Below are positions 9,584-20,559 of a stretch of DNA of 64,000 nucleotides, one piece after another. The first letter of the stretch is position 1. Each line of letters opens with the position of its first letter. The notes under the pieces are model-generated. The model was given only the letters and a program-made list of their open reading frames with translations. It ran no database searches and was not told where the DNA came from. Origin of the DNA: Salicibibacter cibi (lineage in GTDB: Bacteria > Bacillota > Bacilli > Bacillales > Marinococcaceae). The position numbers and the translations under genes were made by a program. Location of the stretch: the NCBI RefSeq assembly GCF_016495865.1, contig NZ_CP054706.1, positions 3,658,001-3,722,000 on the forward strand, in the 5' to 3' direction.

Positions 9584-9662
9584 GTGGCTCAGCTGTATAA
9601 CGGGGATGTGCCTAATATTAGTCGCCATCCAATGGAGCATGAACGCTCGCAACCGTTCAACC

Positions 9663-9717
9663 TTAGAAAAATTGGCTTTTTCGCAAAGGATGGCGAAAGT
9701 CAGAGTCTTTCTTATTC
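9663..9717 (+). repeat. Dispersed hairpin repeat, degraded copy D
   Basis: TTAGAAAAATTGGCTTTTTCGC and ATGGCGAAAG recognisably match the left half of the family; the right half is eroded. It lies between the convergent ywjG and pyrG genes. Confidence 0.5.
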
Positions 9718-9750
9718 TATCATCCGAACAATTTATACTTTCCGATAGTG

Positions 9751-9779
9751 AAAAAAAGCCGAGTAAACGGGCACTCGAC
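9751..9779 (-). terminator. pyrG terminator
   Basis: Minus strand GTCGAGT / ACTCGGC stem with a nine-base loop followed by seven T residues, starting two bases after the pyrG stop codon. Confidence 0.8.
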
Positions 9780-9780
9780 T

Positions 9781-11394
<1,614 letters not shown>

Positions 11395-11454
11395 TTATGC
11401 CATCTCCTTTTCTAGAGGTGAGAAGTGAGAAAACATTCTTTTTCGGCAGGTAAG

Positions 11455-11538
11455 AACGTATAAATTAACTTTATTACCCGCATAAGTTGGGCGAAGGTTT
11501 TCCCCATAAAAGCTTGGCGAAAAGCCAAGTTTTCTAAT
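11455..11538 (-). repeat. Dispersed hairpin repeat, inverted copy E in pyrG leader
   Basis: Reverse-oriented copy (GGCAGGTAAGAACGTA ... GCTTGGCGAAAAGCCAAG TTTTCTAA on the plus strand) placed between the pyrG attenuator and the coding region. Its second stem is partly degraded. Being within the pyrG transcript it may add structure to the mRNA leader. Confidence 0.7.
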
Positions 11539-11543
11539 AAAAC

Positions 11544-11587
11544 AAAAAAAGTGTGTCCTGCCACCGACGGGGTGGGGCACACTTTTT
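11544..11587 (-). terminator. pyrG leader attenuator
   Basis: Minus strand AAAAAGTGTG...CACACTTTTTTT hairpin with an upper GC stem, about 35 bases after the predicted transcript start. The 5' strand carries CCCCACCCC, which could pair with a poly-G tail added to the transcript's 5' end, as in the B. subtilis pyrG mechanism. Confidence 0.75.
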
Positions 11588-11617
11588 AGGTGTCTTGACT
11601 TTACATCTATGAAACAA

Positions 11618-11657
11618 GCCCAAAATTTATTGTATCTGGGGCACTATAAAAAGTCAA
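11618..11657 (-). promoter_or_regulatory. pyrG promoter with GGGC initiation site
   Basis: Minus strand TTGACT (11657-11652), 17-base spacer, TACAAT (11634-11629), then seven bases to GGGC (11621-11618). A GGGC start is the feature needed for CTP-sensitive reiterative transcription described for B. subtilis pyrG: when CTP is low, polymerase stutters G residues, which then disrupt the attenuator. Confidence 0.75.
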
Positions 11658-11678
11658 GATCGGCGAAAAGGAGAAGGC

Positions 11679-12161
11679 TTATTGATCATCTTCCTTATCT
11701 TCCTTATCTTGCTTTTCTTCAGGCTGGCCATCATTGCCAAACCCATCGAGTTCTTCTTTATCTGAGTTGTCGGCATCATCTTCACTGGCCAATTCGTCAA
11801 GCTCATCTTTCAAATCTTCCAGATCATCGTCCTGATGTTCCGATCCTTGATCGTCCGGACTTTTCGATGAGGCTTGGATGGTCCGGCTCAAATCCTCCTC
11901 TGATTGATCAACAGGATACCATGCTTTCAAACCCCAATGGTTTGCCCCTAAGTGAACAAAACTACCGCCAATATTTAAATCCGTGAATAATTTCGTCCGG
12001 CGATCATCCAATTGTTCCTTCTTTAATTGCTTGATATCAGCAATCTCCGCGAACAAGTCTTTATAGTGAACAGGTTCACGTTTCTCCTTTAATAATTTGT
12101 AAGCAAGCTCAACCGCTGACTTTTCCAATACTTCATCCTGATCGAGTTCACGAGTCGTCAC
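11679..12161 (-). CDS. rpoE: RNA polymerase delta subunit
   Basis: 160-residue subunit found in low-GC Gram-positives; it speeds RNA polymerase recycling and lowers non-specific binding. Residues ~10-90 form the HARE-HTH fold (VELAYKLLKE...GLKAWYP) and the remainder is an acidic, disordered tail rich in D and E. GTG start at 12161 with AGGGGT upstream. It follows tetR by 130 bases and precedes the pyrG promoter, as in B. subtilis. Confidence 0.95.
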   Translation of the reverse strand: MTTRELDQDEVLEKSAVELAYKLLKEKREPVHYKDLFAEIADIKQLKKEQLDDRRTKLFTDLNIGGSFVHLGANHWGLKAWYPVDQSEEDLSRTIQASSKSPDDQGSEHQDDDLEDLKDELDELASEDDADNSDKEELDGFGNDGQPEEKQDKEDKEDDQ

Positions 12162-12289
12162 AGTGGCTTACACCCCTTCATTCAGAATACATTTTTTCTC
12201 GTGTGCATACCCACCATTATAAACATATTCCAAAAGTTTATGCCACAAAAATGATGAAGCAGGGGATCTTTTTTTAAAATATTGCCCGC

Positions 12290-12901
12290 CTATGTGGATA
12301 ACAACGCATCCAGTTGCAAGCGGGTGTATTGTTCCAAGGTATAATGCTTTCTTAATGACCAGCGCCTAAATGTCCACATATGTCCTTTAACCGTTATATT
12401 TTCAGCCATAAGGCGGGCAGACGCTTCATTCATCGTCAGATAACCTTCTTCGCGGCATTCATCAATCACGTTTCGAATGTTTGCAGTCATGCTTTCGTCT
12501 TTTTTTAAAACGTAAGAAAGCGATTCTTTCGGTAAGGATTTTGCTTCCTGATACATGACAAGCACTTCTTCTTGCATGTCATCCATCACTTGAAACAGTG
12601 CAGTTACCATTTGTTCAAATCGTTCAGCCGCAGGCAAGCTTTGATCCAATAATTGATTGAAACGATCGGTCACTTCATCGTAAACGGCATCACAAACGAG
12701 ATACAAGATATCTTCCTTGGAAGTGACATATTCATATAGCGTGCCAACGCTAAACCCCGATAAACGAGCGATTTCACGGGTTGTCGTGCGATGAAACCCT
12801 TTTTCCTGAAAAAGTTTGACGGCACTCTTCACCATTTGATCGCGCCGTTTTTGGACTAGCTGCTCATCTTTCACCATCGCAGGGACATGTCGTTTCTCCA
12901 T
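12290..12901 (-). CDS. TetR/AcrR family regulator of the beta-oxidation operon
   Basis: 203-residue repressor with an N-terminal helix-turn-helix (FHRTTTREIARLSGFSVGTLYEYVTSKEDIL, ~residues 35-66; motif shown in part) and a helical ligand domain. It is the last gene of the fadF-thiolase-acyl-CoA dehydrogenase unit, its ATG lying 15 bases after the dehydrogenase stop with GGGAGG upstream. Acyl-CoA is the likely inducer by context. It does not read like B. subtilis FadR itself, so whether it binds the FadR-like box at 17517 is open. Confidence 0.85.
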   Translation of the reverse strand: MEKRHVPAMVKDEQLVQKRRDQMVKSAVKLFQEKGFHRTTTREIARLSGFSVGTLYEYVTSKEDILYLVCDAVYDEVTDRFNQLLDQSLPAAERFEQMVTALFQVMDDMQEEVLVMYQEAKSLPKESLSYVLKKDESMTANIRNVIDECREEGYLTMNEASARLMAENITVKGHMWTFRRWSLRKHYTLEQYTRLQLDALLST

Positions 12902-12915
12902 TGAGGCGCCTCCCG

Positions 12916-14043
12916 TTAGTCAGCCAACAGCATTTTCCCGATGACAAGACGTTGAATTTCATTTGTTCCTTCGTAGATTTGCGTGATCTTCGCGTCCCGC
13001 ATATACCGCTCCACCGGGTATTCACGGATATATCCGTACCCGCCGAACACTTGCACAGCTTCTGTTGTTACTTCCATCGCCGTGTCGGCCGCATAAAGCT
13101 TCGACATGGCAGACGCCTTTCCATAATCCAACCCTTCTTGTTCGCGCCACGCCGCTTGGTACGTCAACAGGCGGGAAGCTTCAATTTTTGTCGCCATATC
13201 CGCAAGTTTGAAGCTAATGCCTTGTTGACCGCCGATCGCTTTTCCGAATTGTTTACGCCCTTTCGCATAAGCCGTCGCTGCATCAAGGGCACCTTGGGCA
13301 ATTCCTAATGCTTGCGCGGCGATTCCGTTACGTCCGCCGTCTAATGTCTGCATCGCGATTTTAAATCCTTGACCTTCGTCCCCTAAACGATTCATTTTGG
13401 AGACGCGACAGTTTTCAAGACGAATTTCTGTTGTGGGCGAAGAACGGATGCCCATTTTTTCTTCTTTTTTTCCAACAAAAAAACCCGGGGAGTCTTTATC
13501 CACAATAAATGCCGCGGTGCCTGAATCCATCCCCGCAAATACGACATAAACATCGGCTTCCCCACCATTTGTGATAAAGATTTTCGATCCGTTCAGCACA
13601 TAGTTCTCCCCTTCGAGGGCGGCCGTTGTTTTCATCGCGCCTGCATCAGAGCCTGATCCCGGCTCCGTAAGGGCAAAAGCGCCTAGCTTCTCGCCACGTG
13701 CAAGCGGCCTTAAATACGTTTCTTTTTGCTCTTCCGTCCCGAATTTATAAATAGGCCAACTTGCCAACGAAATATGGGCGGAGAGCGTAACCCCTGTGGA
13801 CGCGCACACACGGGATAACTCTTCGATGGCAACGACGTAACTTAAGAAATCGCCCCCGATGCCGCCATCCGCTTCCGGCCAAGGGAGTCCCGTAAACCCG
13901 AGTTCAGCCATCTGCGTGAAAAGGGAGCGGTCAAAACGTTCGTCCGCATCCCTGTCGGCGGCCGTTGGTTCAACCTCATTTTTCGCAAAGTCGCGAACCA
14001 TTTTTCGAATCATTTGTTGGTCTTCCGATAGTAAAAATTCCAT
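12916..14043 (-). CDS. acdA: Acyl-CoA dehydrogenase
   Basis: 375-residue FAD enzyme performing the first step of beta-oxidation, acyl-CoA to trans-2-enoyl-CoA. FAD/substrate motifs [13 protein letters not shown] and FITNGG are present and the catalytic glutamate (E358) sits in YEGTNEIQR. Length and order match the short-chain type (AcdA/MmgC). Electrons would pass to ETF, which is not in the window, and on to FadF. Thirty-five bases separate it from the thiolase, suggesting one transcript. Confidence 0.93.
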   Translation of the reverse strand: MEFLLSEDQQMIRKMVRDFAKNEVEPTAADRDADERFDRSLFTQMAELGFTGLPWPEADGGIGGDFLSYVVAIEELSRVCASTGVTLSAHISLASWPIYKFGTEEQKETYLRPLARGEKLGAFALTEPGSGSDAGAMKTTAALEGENYVLNGSKIFITNGGEADVYVVFAGMDSGTAAFIVDKDSPGFFVGKKEEKMGIRSSPTTEIRLENCRVSKMNRLGDEGQGFKIAMQTLDGGRNGIAAQALGIAQGALDAATAYAKGRKQFGKAIGGQQGISFKLADMATKIEASRLLTYQAAWREQEGLDYGKASAMSKLYAADTAMEVTTEAVQVFGGYGYIREYPVERYMRDAKITQIYEGTNEIQRLVIGKMLLAD

Positions 14044-14078
14044 GCTTCTCGACTGCCTTTCTGAAGATATTATCCGTT

Positions 14079-15257
14079 TTACACTTTCAAAAGCACAGCA
14101 TCGCCTTGGCCGCCACCACTACAAATCGCTGCGATGCCGAGACCGCCTCCGCGTTTTTTAAGTTCGTAGGCAAGTGTAAGCAATATGCGGTTTCCGCTCG
14201 CTCCGATCGGATGTCCAAGTGCCACAGCCCCGCCGTTAACATTGATTTTTGTTGCATCAACCCCTGATAGTTGTTCACCGAGAAGGGCGACAACGGCAAA
14301 GGCCTCGTTCATCTCAAACAAATCAATATCTTCTTGGCTGTACCCGGTTTTTTTACAAAGTTGATCTATAATAAGCCCCGGGGTTTGCGGAAAACGTTCC
14401 GTTTCAACGGCGATTGCCGTATGACCGACGATTGTCGCCAATGGTTCCACATTTTCAGCTTGTGCCGTTTCTTTTTCCATGAGCACAAGCGCACTGGCGC
14501 CGTCGTTGACGCCCGGTGCGTTCCCGGCTGTGATTGTCCCGTCTTTTCCGAACGCAGGCGGCAATTGTCCGAGCGTATCCGCCGTAACGTTTTCACGAAT
14601 CGCTTCATCCCGATCTACGACACTATCTTCCCCGCGCCTTCGCGGAACGGTTACAGGTGCAATCTCTTCTTTAAAGCGCCCACTCTCTGTCGCTTCTTGT
14701 GCTCTTGTATGGCTGCGAGCTGCCCACTCGTCTTGGGCTTCGCGGCTAATGTCAAACTCTTTTGCATTCCGGTTTCCGTAAACACCCATGTGGACGCCTT
14801 CAAACGCGCATGTCAATCCATCATGGACCATCGAATCAATCAGTTTGGCATCGCCCATTTTTTGTCCAAATCGAAAATTCGGCACAACATGCGGCGCCCG
14901 GCTCATCGATTCCATGCCCCCTGCTGCGATTTTTGTTGCATCGCCGCTGCGAATGATTTGATCGGCAAGGGTGACACTTCGCATGCCCGATGCGCATACT
15001 TTGTTGACCGTCTCCGTTTTGACATTCCACGGGATATCTGCTGCTCTTGCCGCTTGCCGCGACGTTAACTGCCCTTGACCGCCTTGGAGAACGTGACCCA
15101 TAATGACTTCGTCCAACTGACCTGCTTCAATCCCGGCACGAGCGATTGCCGCTTTTAACGCATGTGCGCCCAAATCCATCGCCGACAACGAAGCTAAGGA
15201 CCCGCCCATTTTGCTAAAAGGAGTTCTTGCCCCTGATACAATGACTGTTTCTGCCAT
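14079..15257 (-). CDS. fadA: Acetyl-CoA acyltransferase (thiolase)
   Basis: 392-residue thiolase. The acylated cysteine is C88 in [10 protein letters not shown]; the catalytic His and second Cys are in [14 protein letters not shown] and CSGGGQGDA. It may cleave 3-ketoacyl-CoA in beta-oxidation or condense acetyl-CoA; the neighbours favour degradation. ATG at 15257 is chosen because GGAGG lies six bases upstream, whereas the ATG six bases earlier abuts that site. A 3-hydroxyacyl-CoA dehydrogenase/hydratase gene is not in this operon. Confidence 0.92.
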   Translation of the reverse strand: MAETVIVSGARTPFSKMGGSLASLSAMDLGAHALKAAIARAGIEAGQLDEVIMGHVLQGGQGQLTSRQAARAADIPWNVKTETVNKVCASGMRSVTLADQIIRSGDATKIAAGGMESMSRAPHVVPNFRFGQKMGDAKLIDSMVHDGLTCAFEGVHMGVYGNRNAKEFDISREAQDEWAARSHTRAQEATESGRFKEEIAPVTVPRRRGEDSVVDRDEAIRENVTADTLGQLPPAFGKDGTITAGNAPGVNDGASALVLMEKETAQAENVEPLATIVGHTAIAVETERFPQTPGLIIDQLCKKTGYSQEDIDLFEMNEAFAVVALLGEQLSGVDATKINVNGGAVALGHPIGASGNRILLTLAYELKKRGGGLGIAAICSGGGQGDAVLLKV

Positions 15258-15334
15258 TTTCATCCTCCATTCTTCCAATTTGTAGAAAAAACGGAAGAGA
15301 ATCCTCTCCCGTTTTTATTTCCCTTCTTTACGTT

Positions 15335-17452
15335 TTACGCCGTTTTTTCTTTTTCACCGGCCCCTACAACGGAACGCTCTAAAATTTCCACAACATCAAG
15401 CGTTTCAATATCTTCTTCAAGGCCTTTGTCTTTCGTGCCGTCACTGAGCATCGTCAAGCAATACGGGCAAGCGCTTCCGATCATCGTCGGATCAACTTCC
15501 ATTGCCTGTTCCGTACGTGCAACGTTCACTCTTTGTCCGGCCTCCTCTTCCATCCACATCATGCCGCCACCGGCACCGCAACACATGCCTTCTTCACGGT
15601 TCCGTGCCATCTCGACCACGTTAAGGCCGGGAACAGCTCTTAAAATTTCACGCGGCGGATCGTAGACTTCGTTATAACGGCCGAGGTAACAAGAATCATG
15701 GTACGTGATCGTTTCGTTAACGGCTTGCGTCGGCTTCAGTTTTCCTTCTTCCAACAATTGCACAAGGAGCTCCGTATGGTGATAAATTTCTACGCCTTCC
15801 AAACCAAACTCCGGATACTCGTTTTTAAACATGTTGTACGCGTGCGGATCAATGGTAACAATCCGTTTCACTTCATTTTTCTCGAATTCCTCGATATTTT
15901 TGGTCGCAAGTTCCTGGAAAAGAAACTCATTGCCGATCCGTCTGGGAGTGTCTCCGGAGTTCTTTTCCTTGTTTCCGAGAATCGCAAAGGAAACGCCTGC
16001 TTCGTTTAGCAACTTGGCAAACGAAGCCGCTATCTTCTGGCTGCGCTTGTCATAAGAACCCATGGAACCGACGAAAAACAGATAGTCAAATGATTCATCT
16101 TTTTTATTCAATTCTTTTACCGTCGGCACTTCAATATCATCACGGCTGTCTCTCCAGTTCTCCCGTTCTTTGCGGTTGATGCCCCACGGATTTCCTTGAC
16201 GTTCAATGTTCGTCATCGCCCGTTGCGCATCTGCATCCATTTTCCCTTCGGTAAGAACGAGGTAGCGTCGCATGTCAAGAATCTTGTCGACATGTTCATT
16301 CGCCACCGGGCAAGCATCTTCACAGTTACGGCAAGTGGTGCAAGCCCAAAGTTCCTCTTCGGTAATGACATCGCCGATCAAATTCATGCTATGAACATCT
16401 TTTGTTGCTGCGACTTCATCGTCCCTGTCTTCGCCAGCCAACTGATTCGCTGTCGCACCACTAAATGCATACGCCGGCATCCAAGGAGATTGCGAGGTAA
16501 TGGCCGCCCCTTTTTCCGTCAAATGATCACGCATTTTTAGGAGTAAATCCATCGGCGAGAGCATTTTTCCGCTACCCGTGGCCGGGCACATATTTGTACA
16601 CCGTCCGCATTCGGTACAAGCGTATAGATCCATCAGCTGTTTTTGATCGAAGTCTTCAATTTTGTTCTTTCCAAACTCTTCTTTTGTTTCATCTTCAAAA
16701 TCAATCGATTCCAATTTTCCTGTCGGATGCGTCGGTCCCACAAACACATTGGCCGGCGCCGCGATAAGGTGAGCATGCTTGGATTGCGGGATATAGACAA
16801 GGAACGTAAGCAAAAACAACAAGTGCAGCCACCAAAATGCGTAAAATAAAACGCCCGCTGCTGTAGCCCCCAGTGGTTCAATCGCGAGTGCGACCACGGA
16901 AGACGCAGGTTCGTAAATGTTTGGCGCACTACCGGCAAACCACACGTTGGCCGCACCTTTTGCCAATAATTTAAACACCATGACGCCACTGAGCAAAATC
17001 AAGACGAGGCCGGCTTTCCATCCGCGTTTCAAGCGTACGATCTTCTCTATATAACGGCGATAAAAAGCCCAAACTACTCCGAAAAGAATGATTAAAGCAA
17101 CAATTTCCTGTGACAATGTAAAGAATGGATAAAGCGGCCCGAACGGCAAGTGCCCTCCGTTACTTAAGCCCTTCCAAATAACATCAATCGCGCTGAATTG
17201 AATGATGATAAATCCGTAGAAAAAAACAACATGGATAATCCCGCTTTTTTTATCCTTCAGCAACTTCTTCTGACCAAATACATTGACCATGACCGCTTTC
17301 CATCGTTCCTTCGCGGAATAGATGAAATTCGGTTTATCCCCAAGGCGAATGAAATCAACCCTCGATTTTACGAGTCTATAAAATAAAAACAGGGCATAGA
17401 GCGTCACCGCTATAAAAGCGATTACATGTATCCAAAAAAATATATCCTCCAC
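15335..17452 (-). CDS. fadF: Membrane-anchored iron-sulfur oxidoreductase FadF (heterodisulfide-reductase type)
   Basis: 705-residue fusion: an N-terminal NarI-like domain of about six membrane helices (residues 1-225), two 4Fe-4S motifs (CTECGRCTNMCP near 285 and CTTCRNCEDACP near 385) and C-terminal CCG domains (HDSCYLGRYN; CCGAGGG). Homologous to YwjF/FadF, thought to pass electrons from acyl-CoA dehydrogenase/ETF to the quinone pool. GTG at 17452 has AAGGAG nine bases upstream; TTG at 17458 is also open. It heads the operon and is preceded by a FadR-box-like palindrome. Confidence 0.92.
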   Translation of the reverse strand: MEDIFFWIHVIAFIAVTLYALFLFYRLVKSRVDFIRLGDKPNFIYSAKERWKAVMVNVFGQKKLLKDKKSGIIHVVFFYGFIIIQFSAIDVIWKGLSNGGHLPFGPLYPFFTLSQEIVALIILFGVVWAFYRRYIEKIVRLKRGWKAGLVLILLSGVMVFKLLAKGAANVWFAGSAPNIYEPASSVVALAIEPLGATAAGVLFYAFWWLHLLFLLTFLVYIPQSKHAHLIAAPANVFVGPTHPTGKLESIDFEDETKEEFGKNKIEDFDQKQLMDLYACTECGRCTNMCPATGSGKMLSPMDLLLKMRDHLTEKGAAITSQSPWMPAYAFSGATANQLAGEDRDDEVAATKDVHSMNLIGDVITEEELWACTTCRNCEDACPVANEHVDKILDMRRYLVLTEGKMDADAQRAMTNIERQGNPWGINRKERENWRDSRDDIEVPTVKELNKKDESFDYLFFVGSMGSYDKRSQKIAASFAKLLNEAGVSFAILGNKEKNSGDTPRRIGNEFLFQELATKNIEEFEKNEVKRIVTIDPHAYNMFKNEYPEFGLEGVEIYHHTELLVQLLEEGKLKPTQAVNETITYHDSCYLGRYNEVYDPPREILRAVPGLNVVEMARNREEGMCCGAGGGMMWMEEEAGQRVNVARTEQAMEVDPTMIGSACPYCLTMLSDGTKDKGLEEDIETLDVVEILERSVVGAGEKEKTA

Positions 17453-17516
17453 TCTCAACTTCTCCTTTCCGTTAAATATATCTTCTCTATTTAGACAAGT
17501 ATAACAAAAAAATCAC

Positions 17517-17534
17517 TGAATGGCTATTCATTTT
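17517..17534. promoter_or_regulatory. FadR-box-like operator upstream of fadF
   Basis: TGAATGGCTATTCATTTT agrees at 15 of 18 positions with the Bacillus FadR consensus TGAATGAMTANTCATTCA, and its core TGAATGGCTATTCA is nearly palindromic. It lies 65 bases upstream of the fadF start, next to a TTATACT -10-like sequence on the minus strand. FadR control of fadF is known in B. subtilis. Confidence 0.6.
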
Positions 17535-17622
17535 TTATGCAAGTCTTTTTTACCTGTAAAAAAGTTCATGAAAAATGCAATTACGGGCATAGTAAAAGAA
17601 GTTACAAACGGAGGGATTTCCT

Positions 17623-18825
17623 ATGTTCACGACGAGTCTCATTATCATTATCGCACTTCTATTGCTCATCGCGATTTGGTTCATCATTGATTTTCGCCTC
17701 GGCCGCAAACGTCATCAACAGTTGGCTTCGACAGCCAAAATTTATCCCCTTCGCCATAGTGAAACCGAACTGATTAAAGATGGACGGAGATTTTTTCAAC
17801 GCTTGTTTGCAGATATCGAACAGGCACAAGATCATGTGCACATCTCTGTCTTCATTATCAAAGAACCCGGGATCGGCACGCGACTGTTAGCCCTTTTAGA
17901 ACGAAAAGCACGGGACGGGATAACGGTAAGACTGCTCGTCGACCGTTTCGGAAGCAGGCTCGCGAACGCTACCATCAAACGATTGAAACGCTCGGGCATT
18001 TCTTTCGCCTATGCGCACAAACCTAAATTCCCGTTTATTTTTTACAGCGGAAACCGCCGCTATCATCGTAAAATTACGGTCGTTGACGGTAAAGTAGCCT
18101 ATCTTGGCGGCTTCAATATTGGGGATGAGTATGTAGGGAAAGACAAATTAGGGTACTGGCGCGACTATCATGTGCGGATGGAAAAAGAAGGCGTCGCTGA
18201 TTTGCAGGAAGTCTTTCTGGACGACTGGGCAGAAGCAGGAGGCGCGCCCCCCGCAAACCTCATGCCTTCCATTGATATGCAAGGACCCGAACCTTTGCAA
18301 TTACTCGCGAGCGAAGGCCTCGGTTACGCCGATCATCTCATTGATTGGTTTGACTCCGCAAAAACGTATGCAATGATTGCAAGCCCCTATTATGTCCCGG
18401 GCAGACTCATTCAAGATGCGGTTACCAATATGGCCAAACGCGGCGTAAGGGTCGATGTGCTTCTCCCGAAAAAAAAGGATCACCCCCTCGTCCAAGATGC
18501 GGCCTATGCTTATTTTCGGGAATTGTTGCAGGCAGGTTGCAACATACATGAGTACACCCCCGGTTTTTTTCACGGAAAAGCGATCATCATCGATGGCAAA
18601 TTCGCGAATATCGGTTCCGCAAAGTTTGATAAACGCAGCTTTTTCTTGAATGATGAGTTGGATCTTTTTTTTCATGACCACGGGACAATGATCGGAGAAG
18701 CAGAAGCCGCCGTGAGAAAAGACATGCAATCGGCCAAAAAAGTCACCATGCAGGATGTTGAAAATCGCACGGGTTTTGAGAATGGTAAAACAAAAGTTGC
18801 CACATGGATCTCGGATTTGCTGTAG
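17623..18825 (+). CDS. ywjE: Cardiolipin synthase family phospholipase D protein (YwjE/ClsB type)
   Basis: 400-residue membrane enzyme with one N-terminal transmembrane helix (residues 3-22) and two PLD domains: YHRKITVVDGKVAYLGGFN near 145 and FHGKAIIIDGKFANIGSAKFD near 325, both with the HxK signature. It would join two phosphatidylglycerol molecules into cardiolipin. Only one helix is present instead of the two of ClsA, fitting the ywjE branch, and it lies next to fadF as ywjE does. Ribosome site CGGAGGG precedes the ATG. Confidence 0.88.
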   Translation: MFTTSLIIIIALLLLIAIWFIIDFRLGRKRHQQLASTAKIYPLRHSETELIKDGRRFFQRLFADIEQAQDHVHISVFIIKEPGIGTRLLALLERKARDGITVRLLVDRFGSRLANATIKRLKRSGISFAYAHKPKFPFIFYSGNRRYHRKITVVDGKVAYLGGFNIGDEYVGKDKLGYWRDYHVRMEKEGVADLQEVFLDDWAEAGGAPPANLMPSIDMQGPEPLQLLASEGLGYADHLIDWFDSAKTYAMIASPYYVPGRLIQDAVTNMAKRGVRVDVLLPKKKDHPLVQDAAYAYFRELLQAGCNIHEYTPGFFHGKAIIIDGKFANIGSAKFDKRSFFLNDELDLFFHDHGTMIGEAEAAVRKDMQSAKKVTMQDVENRTGFENGKTKVATWISDLL

Positions 18826-18843
18826 CATTTCCCAAATTCAAGT

Positions 18844-18869
18844 CCCCCGTTTTAAGACGGGGGTTTTTT
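18844..18869 (+). terminator. Terminator after ywjE
   Basis: CCCCCGT / ACGGGGG stem followed by six T residues, 18 bases after the stop. Confidence 0.9.
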
Positions 18870-19001
18870 GACATCACCCATAGACCCATGTATATTCATG
18901 TTCATTTTGTACTCCCTGCGTTATCAATTGCATATCCTTTATGGATGTGCTAGTTTTAAGATACATTTTATTATAATTTTTTAACAAGAGGGGGAATAAA
19001 T

Positions 19002-20006
19002 GTGAATAAAGTATTGTTAAGTAAACTCATTGGCATCGTAACAGCTTCTGCCTTAATTGTAAGCGCTTGCGGAAATGGCGAGGATGAAACCGACGGTGAT
19101 ACGGATGGGGAAGATGTGGATGACTTGTTCGTAACCATTGCTGCCGGAGGGACGGAGGGCGTTTATTATCAGATTGCCAGCGCCATGTCCAATGTCTATG
19201 AAGCCGAAGGCATGGACACCTCTGTCCAGGCAACAGGCGCTTCGGTTGAAAACATTAACTTGTTGCAAAGCGACCAAGCAGAGCTTGCCATTGTCATGGC
19301 CGATGCCACTGAGCAAGCGTACGAAGGTTTCGGCCCCTTTGAAGATGAGGAGCCCATGGATAACCTGGTCGGCATCAGCGGTTTGTATCCGAATGTTGTC
19401 CAAATCATTACAACGGAGGGGTCAGGCATTGAAACATTTTCGGATCTTGAAGGCGCTGATGTAGCAATCGGCGATGCCAATTCCGGTGTGGAATTAAATG
19501 CGCGTATGATGTTTGAAGCTCATGACATGAGCTATGACGATATCAATGAAGATTATTTGGATTATGGGGAAGCGATCGACCAAATCCGTAACGGCGTGAT
19601 CGATGCGGCGTTCGTCACCAGCGGCCTTCCCAACCCTGCCGCCATGGATTTGGCAAGCACCGATGAGGTCACCGTTGTAGAAGTCGAAGACGAGGGAATG
19701 GAATATTTAGAAGAAAACTATGAATCTTTCCTGGAATACGAAGTTCCAGCCGATACGTATGACAATGAGGAAGACCTTCAGACAGCTGCTATTACGAATC
19801 AATTAATCCCTAACCCGGAGCTGACAGACGAGGAAGTCTATGAACTAACCCGTGCATTCTATGAGAATCTGGAAGACATTCATGCCTCCCACGACGCTGC
19901 CGCAGACATTGATACCGAAAATATCGAAGAGGGATTAAATGTGCCTATGCATCCGGGCGCTGAGCAGTACTTCGAAGAAGAAGGCTTGCTCTCCGACGAT
20001 GAATAA
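19002..20006 (+). CDS. TAXI-family TRAP transporter solute-binding lipoprotein
   Basis: 334-residue secreted lipoprotein: signal peptide with lipobox VSAC (C23), a D/E-rich linker and a TAXI binding domain (AAGGTEGVYYQIA; GANVENI-like GASVENINLLQSDQAELA). It captures a small organic acid or amino acid and delivers it to the fused TRAP permease two genes on. The protein is strikingly acidic, typical of exported proteins in halophiles. GTG start with GAGGGGGA upstream. Ligand cannot be read from sequence; C4-dicarboxylates or glutamate are usual guesses. Confidence 0.88.
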   Translation: MNKVLLSKLIGIVTASALIVSACGNGEDETDGDTDGEDVDDLFVTIAAGGTEGVYYQIASAMSNVYEAEGMDTSVQATGASVENINLLQSDQAELAIVMADATEQAYEGFGPFEDEEPMDNLVGISGLYPNVVQIITTEGSGIETFSDLEGADVAIGDANSGVELNARMMFEAHDMSYDDINEDYLDYGEAIDQIRNGVIDAAFVTSGLPNPAAMDLASTDEVTVVEVEDEGMEYLEENYESFLEYEVPADTYDNEEDLQTAAITNQLIPNPELTDEEVYELTRAFYENLEDIHASHDAAADIDTENIEEGLNVPMHPGAEQYFEEEGLLSDDE

Positions 20007-20053
20007 AAGGAAAGCGAGGGGATGAGGGGGCAGTCCGCTCCCTCATGTGCTTT

Positions 20054-20542
20054 ATGAAAAAGATGATAATCGGGACGCTCACGCTTGCTACCCTTCTATT
20101 CGTGTTATGGTACTTGCTTCCACATCAAACATATCTCACCTTCTCTTCCCAGCGTACAGATGAAGTTTTTTTACAGGAACCGATCGAACCGGGAGATGAA
20201 GTGGAAGTTTCCTGGGTTCATTCCATAGAACAGACCCCATGGATCGAAACATTTCGAATCAATGAAAAAAACGAGCTGGTGAAGACCGAAGCACGGTTTA
20301 AATCCTATGGTGCAGGGGCACCGGAAGAAACAGACGGTACATTTATGGTGGAAGATGGGTATATGATCATTACGGATTTACACGAAATATTTGAGGCCTA
20401 TCGTTGGTTCCACTCCTATAATGTAGATTACACCATCTCGATTAATGACGCGACAACCATTGAGACGACCGCGCTTCCCGATCAAACCTTGCTGGAAATG
20501 AAAGTGGAAAGGGAGGTGCCGTTCGTACCTAGTTTCTTCTGA
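20054..20542 (+). CDS. DUF1850 protein of TRAP transporter operon
   Basis: 162-residue protein with one N-terminal membrane helix (MKKMIIGTLTLATLLFVLWY) and an extracytoplasmic domain with the DUF1850 pattern (GDEVEVSWVHSIEQTPWIETF). DUF1850 genes are recurrently placed between the TAXI binding protein and fused permease, as here, but their role is not established. The start could also be ATG at 20045; neither has a clear ribosome site, and the upstream GAGGG/CCCTC pairing may affect initiation. Confidence 0.78.
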   Translation: MKKMIIGTLTLATLLFVLWYLLPHQTYLTFSSQRTDEVFLQEPIEPGDEVEVSWVHSIEQTPWIETFRINEKNELVKTEARFKSYGAGAPEETDGTFMVEDGYMIITDLHEIFEAYRWFHSYNVDYTISINDATTIETTALPDQTLLEMKVEREVPFVPSFF

Positions 20543-20559
20543 CAGAAAGGGTGAACATC

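Noticed and set aside
14271-15068. 265-codon plus-strand frame opposite the thiolase gene
   Set aside because: Shadow of the thiolase in GC-rich third positions; no ribosome site and composition of a mirrored frame.
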